From positions 124,001-188,000 of the forward strand of contig NZ_JALXFV010000005.1 in assembly GCF_023699475.1 (NCBI RefSeq): a stretch of DNA of 64,000 nt, read 5' to 3'. Positions 63,171 through 64,000 of this stretch are shown here, in pieces. The DNA comes from Halomarina rubra. Its GTDB lineage: Archaea; Halobacteriota; Halobacteria; Halobacteriales; Haloarculaceae. Made by a program: the position numbers and the translations under genes. Position 1 is the first letter of the stretch. Every line of letters starts with the position of its first letter. The notes under the pieces were generated by a model. It saw nothing but the letters and a program-made list of their open reading frames with translations. It was not told where the DNA came from and did not search any database.

Positions 63171-64000
63171 ATGCAGCGAGGCCGCTCGACAGCGGTACCC
63201 GATTCGACCCTCGACACCGTCTGCTCGCAGGGGGCCGACGTCATCGCCCACCGCGGGTTCGCGGACGTCTACCCGGAAAACACCCTCACAGCCCTCGAAC
63301 GGGCCGCAACCGCGAGCGACGGGACCGCCACCACGACCGTCGAACTCGACGTGATGCCGTGTGCGACCGGCGAACCGGTCGTCTTCCACGACGCGACGCT
63401 CGACCGGGTCACCGACGCGCCCGACGCGCTCGCCGGGCAGGCCGTCTGGGAGACGCCACTCGAGACGCTCCGGTCGCTCGACGTCCTCGACAGCGGCGAA
63501 CCCGTCCCGTTGCTGGCGGAGGCGTTCGAGGCCGTCCCCGACTCCGTGGCGCTCAACGTCGAGTTCAAACACCCCGGCGTCGACCCCGGCCCGACCGGTC
63601 TCCTCACTCGGGACGCCGCCCGGACCGAGCGCACTCGCTGGCGACCGTTCGTCGAGCGCGTCCTCGACGTCGCCGCCGACCACGACCACGACCTGCTCGT
63701 CTCCTCGTTCTTCGAGGGCGCACTGGCCGCGACGCGGGCGGTCGACCCCGACGTCGCCGTCGCGAACGTGTTCTACCGGGGCATCGAGGACGGGTTCACC
63801 GTCGCCGACCGCTACGACTGCGAGGCCGTCCACCCGCCCTGGAACATGATCTACGGCACGCCGCTGTTCAACGAGCCGTACGTCTCCGGGCCGTTCGACC
63901 CTCACGACCTCGTCGCCCGCGCACACGAGGCGGGGCGAGCGGTCAACGTCTGGACCGTCGAGACGGCCGAGCAGGTCCGTCACCTCCGGGCGGCCGGCGA
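63171..64000 (+). CDS. Glycerophosphodiester phosphodiesterase (3' partial)
   Basis: The first 276 residues of a GDPD-type TIM-barrel enzyme, cut by the window end. VIAHRGFADVYPENTLTALE holds the catalytic histidine, arginine and the ENT glutamate; VELDVMPCATGEPVVFHDAT holds the metal-binding Glu and Asp and the second catalytic His; SVALNVEFKHPG holds another metal Glu; GRAVNVWTVETAEQVRHL is near the usual C-terminal end, so little is missing. It frees glycerol-3-phosphate from phosphodiesters. CTTAATATTTGG at about 63138-63149 serves as TATA box. Confidence 0.93.
   Translation, partial: MQRGRSTAVPDSTLDTVCSQGADVIAHRGFADVYPENTLTALERAATASDGTATTTVELDVMPCATGEPVVFHDATLDRVTDAPDALAGQAVWETPLETLRSLDVLDSGEPVPLLAEAFEAVPDSVALNVEFKHPGVDPGPTGLLTRDAARTERTRWRPFVERVLDVAADHDHDLLVSSFFEGALAATRAVDPDVAVANVFYRGIEDGFTVADRYDCEAVHPPWNMIYGTPLFNEPYVSGPFDPHDLVARAHEAGRAVNVWTVETAEQVRHLRAAG

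Overview
The window is a piece of a haloarchaeal (class Halobacteria) chromosome. This rests on the very high GC content with C/G-ending codons, strongly acidic proteins, twin-arginine and lipobox secretion signals, TATA-type promoters close to start codons, an archaeal replication factor C large subunit, the haloarchaeal form of malate synthase, and intron-free tRNAs without an encoded CCA. No species can be named from the sequence alone. There is no prophage, insertion sequence, CRISPR array or rRNA operon; about 70 protein genes and two tRNAs are packed tightly on both strands.

Layout. 0-11 kb: a GH15 glucoamylase/trehalase-like enzyme, a one-domain lycopene-cyclase-like membrane protein, a four-CBS protein with a ribosome-hibernation-like tail, three GNAT acetyltransferases, a TenA thiaminase and RfcL. 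11-17 kb: a fourth GNAT, a zinc alcohol dehydrogenase and a complete polar amino-acid ABC importer (binding lipoprotein, permease, ATPase, permease) in one tightly coupled operon, then heme A synthase. 17-27 kb: a C2/C4 carbon block with a hybrid malic enzyme, a methionine-rich multicopper oxidase, the glyoxylate shunt pair aceA-aceB, and a divergent Bat-like sensor/regulator sharing the AT-rich aceA promoter region. 27-36 kb: kinases, small hypotheticals, an Old Yellow Enzyme, a duplicated-domain gene split by an in-frame amber codon, tRNA-Thr, a crotonase, a double alpha/beta hydrolase and NAD synthetase.

36-43 kb: tRNA-Gly followed by two extra copies of its 3' end (probable integration scars) and preceded by a cluster of perfect hairpins; a methyltransferase; a crotonase/HSDL2-like/crotonase cluster; a PadR regulator with a perfect palindrome upstream; and a ZIP metal transporter. 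43-53 kb: an asparagine-synthase-like protein without the glutaminase cysteine, a Nudix hydrolase, a PQQ-type sugar dehydrogenase coupled to an Nmad3-like protein, a hexapeptide acyltransferase, two tandem paralogous lipoproteins and an aldo/keto reductase.

53-64 kb: a TrkA-type K+ regulator; a 500-bp gap with strong hairpins and a G-quadruplex motif before a DapA-family aldolase; a tungstate/molybdate island (ModE-TOBE regulator, TupABC-type importer, MOT1-type transporter); a small ORF overlapping a PIN-like protein; an ITPase; and CDP-glycerol-type glycosyl/glycerophosphotransferase and glycerophosphodiesterase genes, the last cut by the window end.

All functional assignments come from reading motifs in the sequence; no database search was made.
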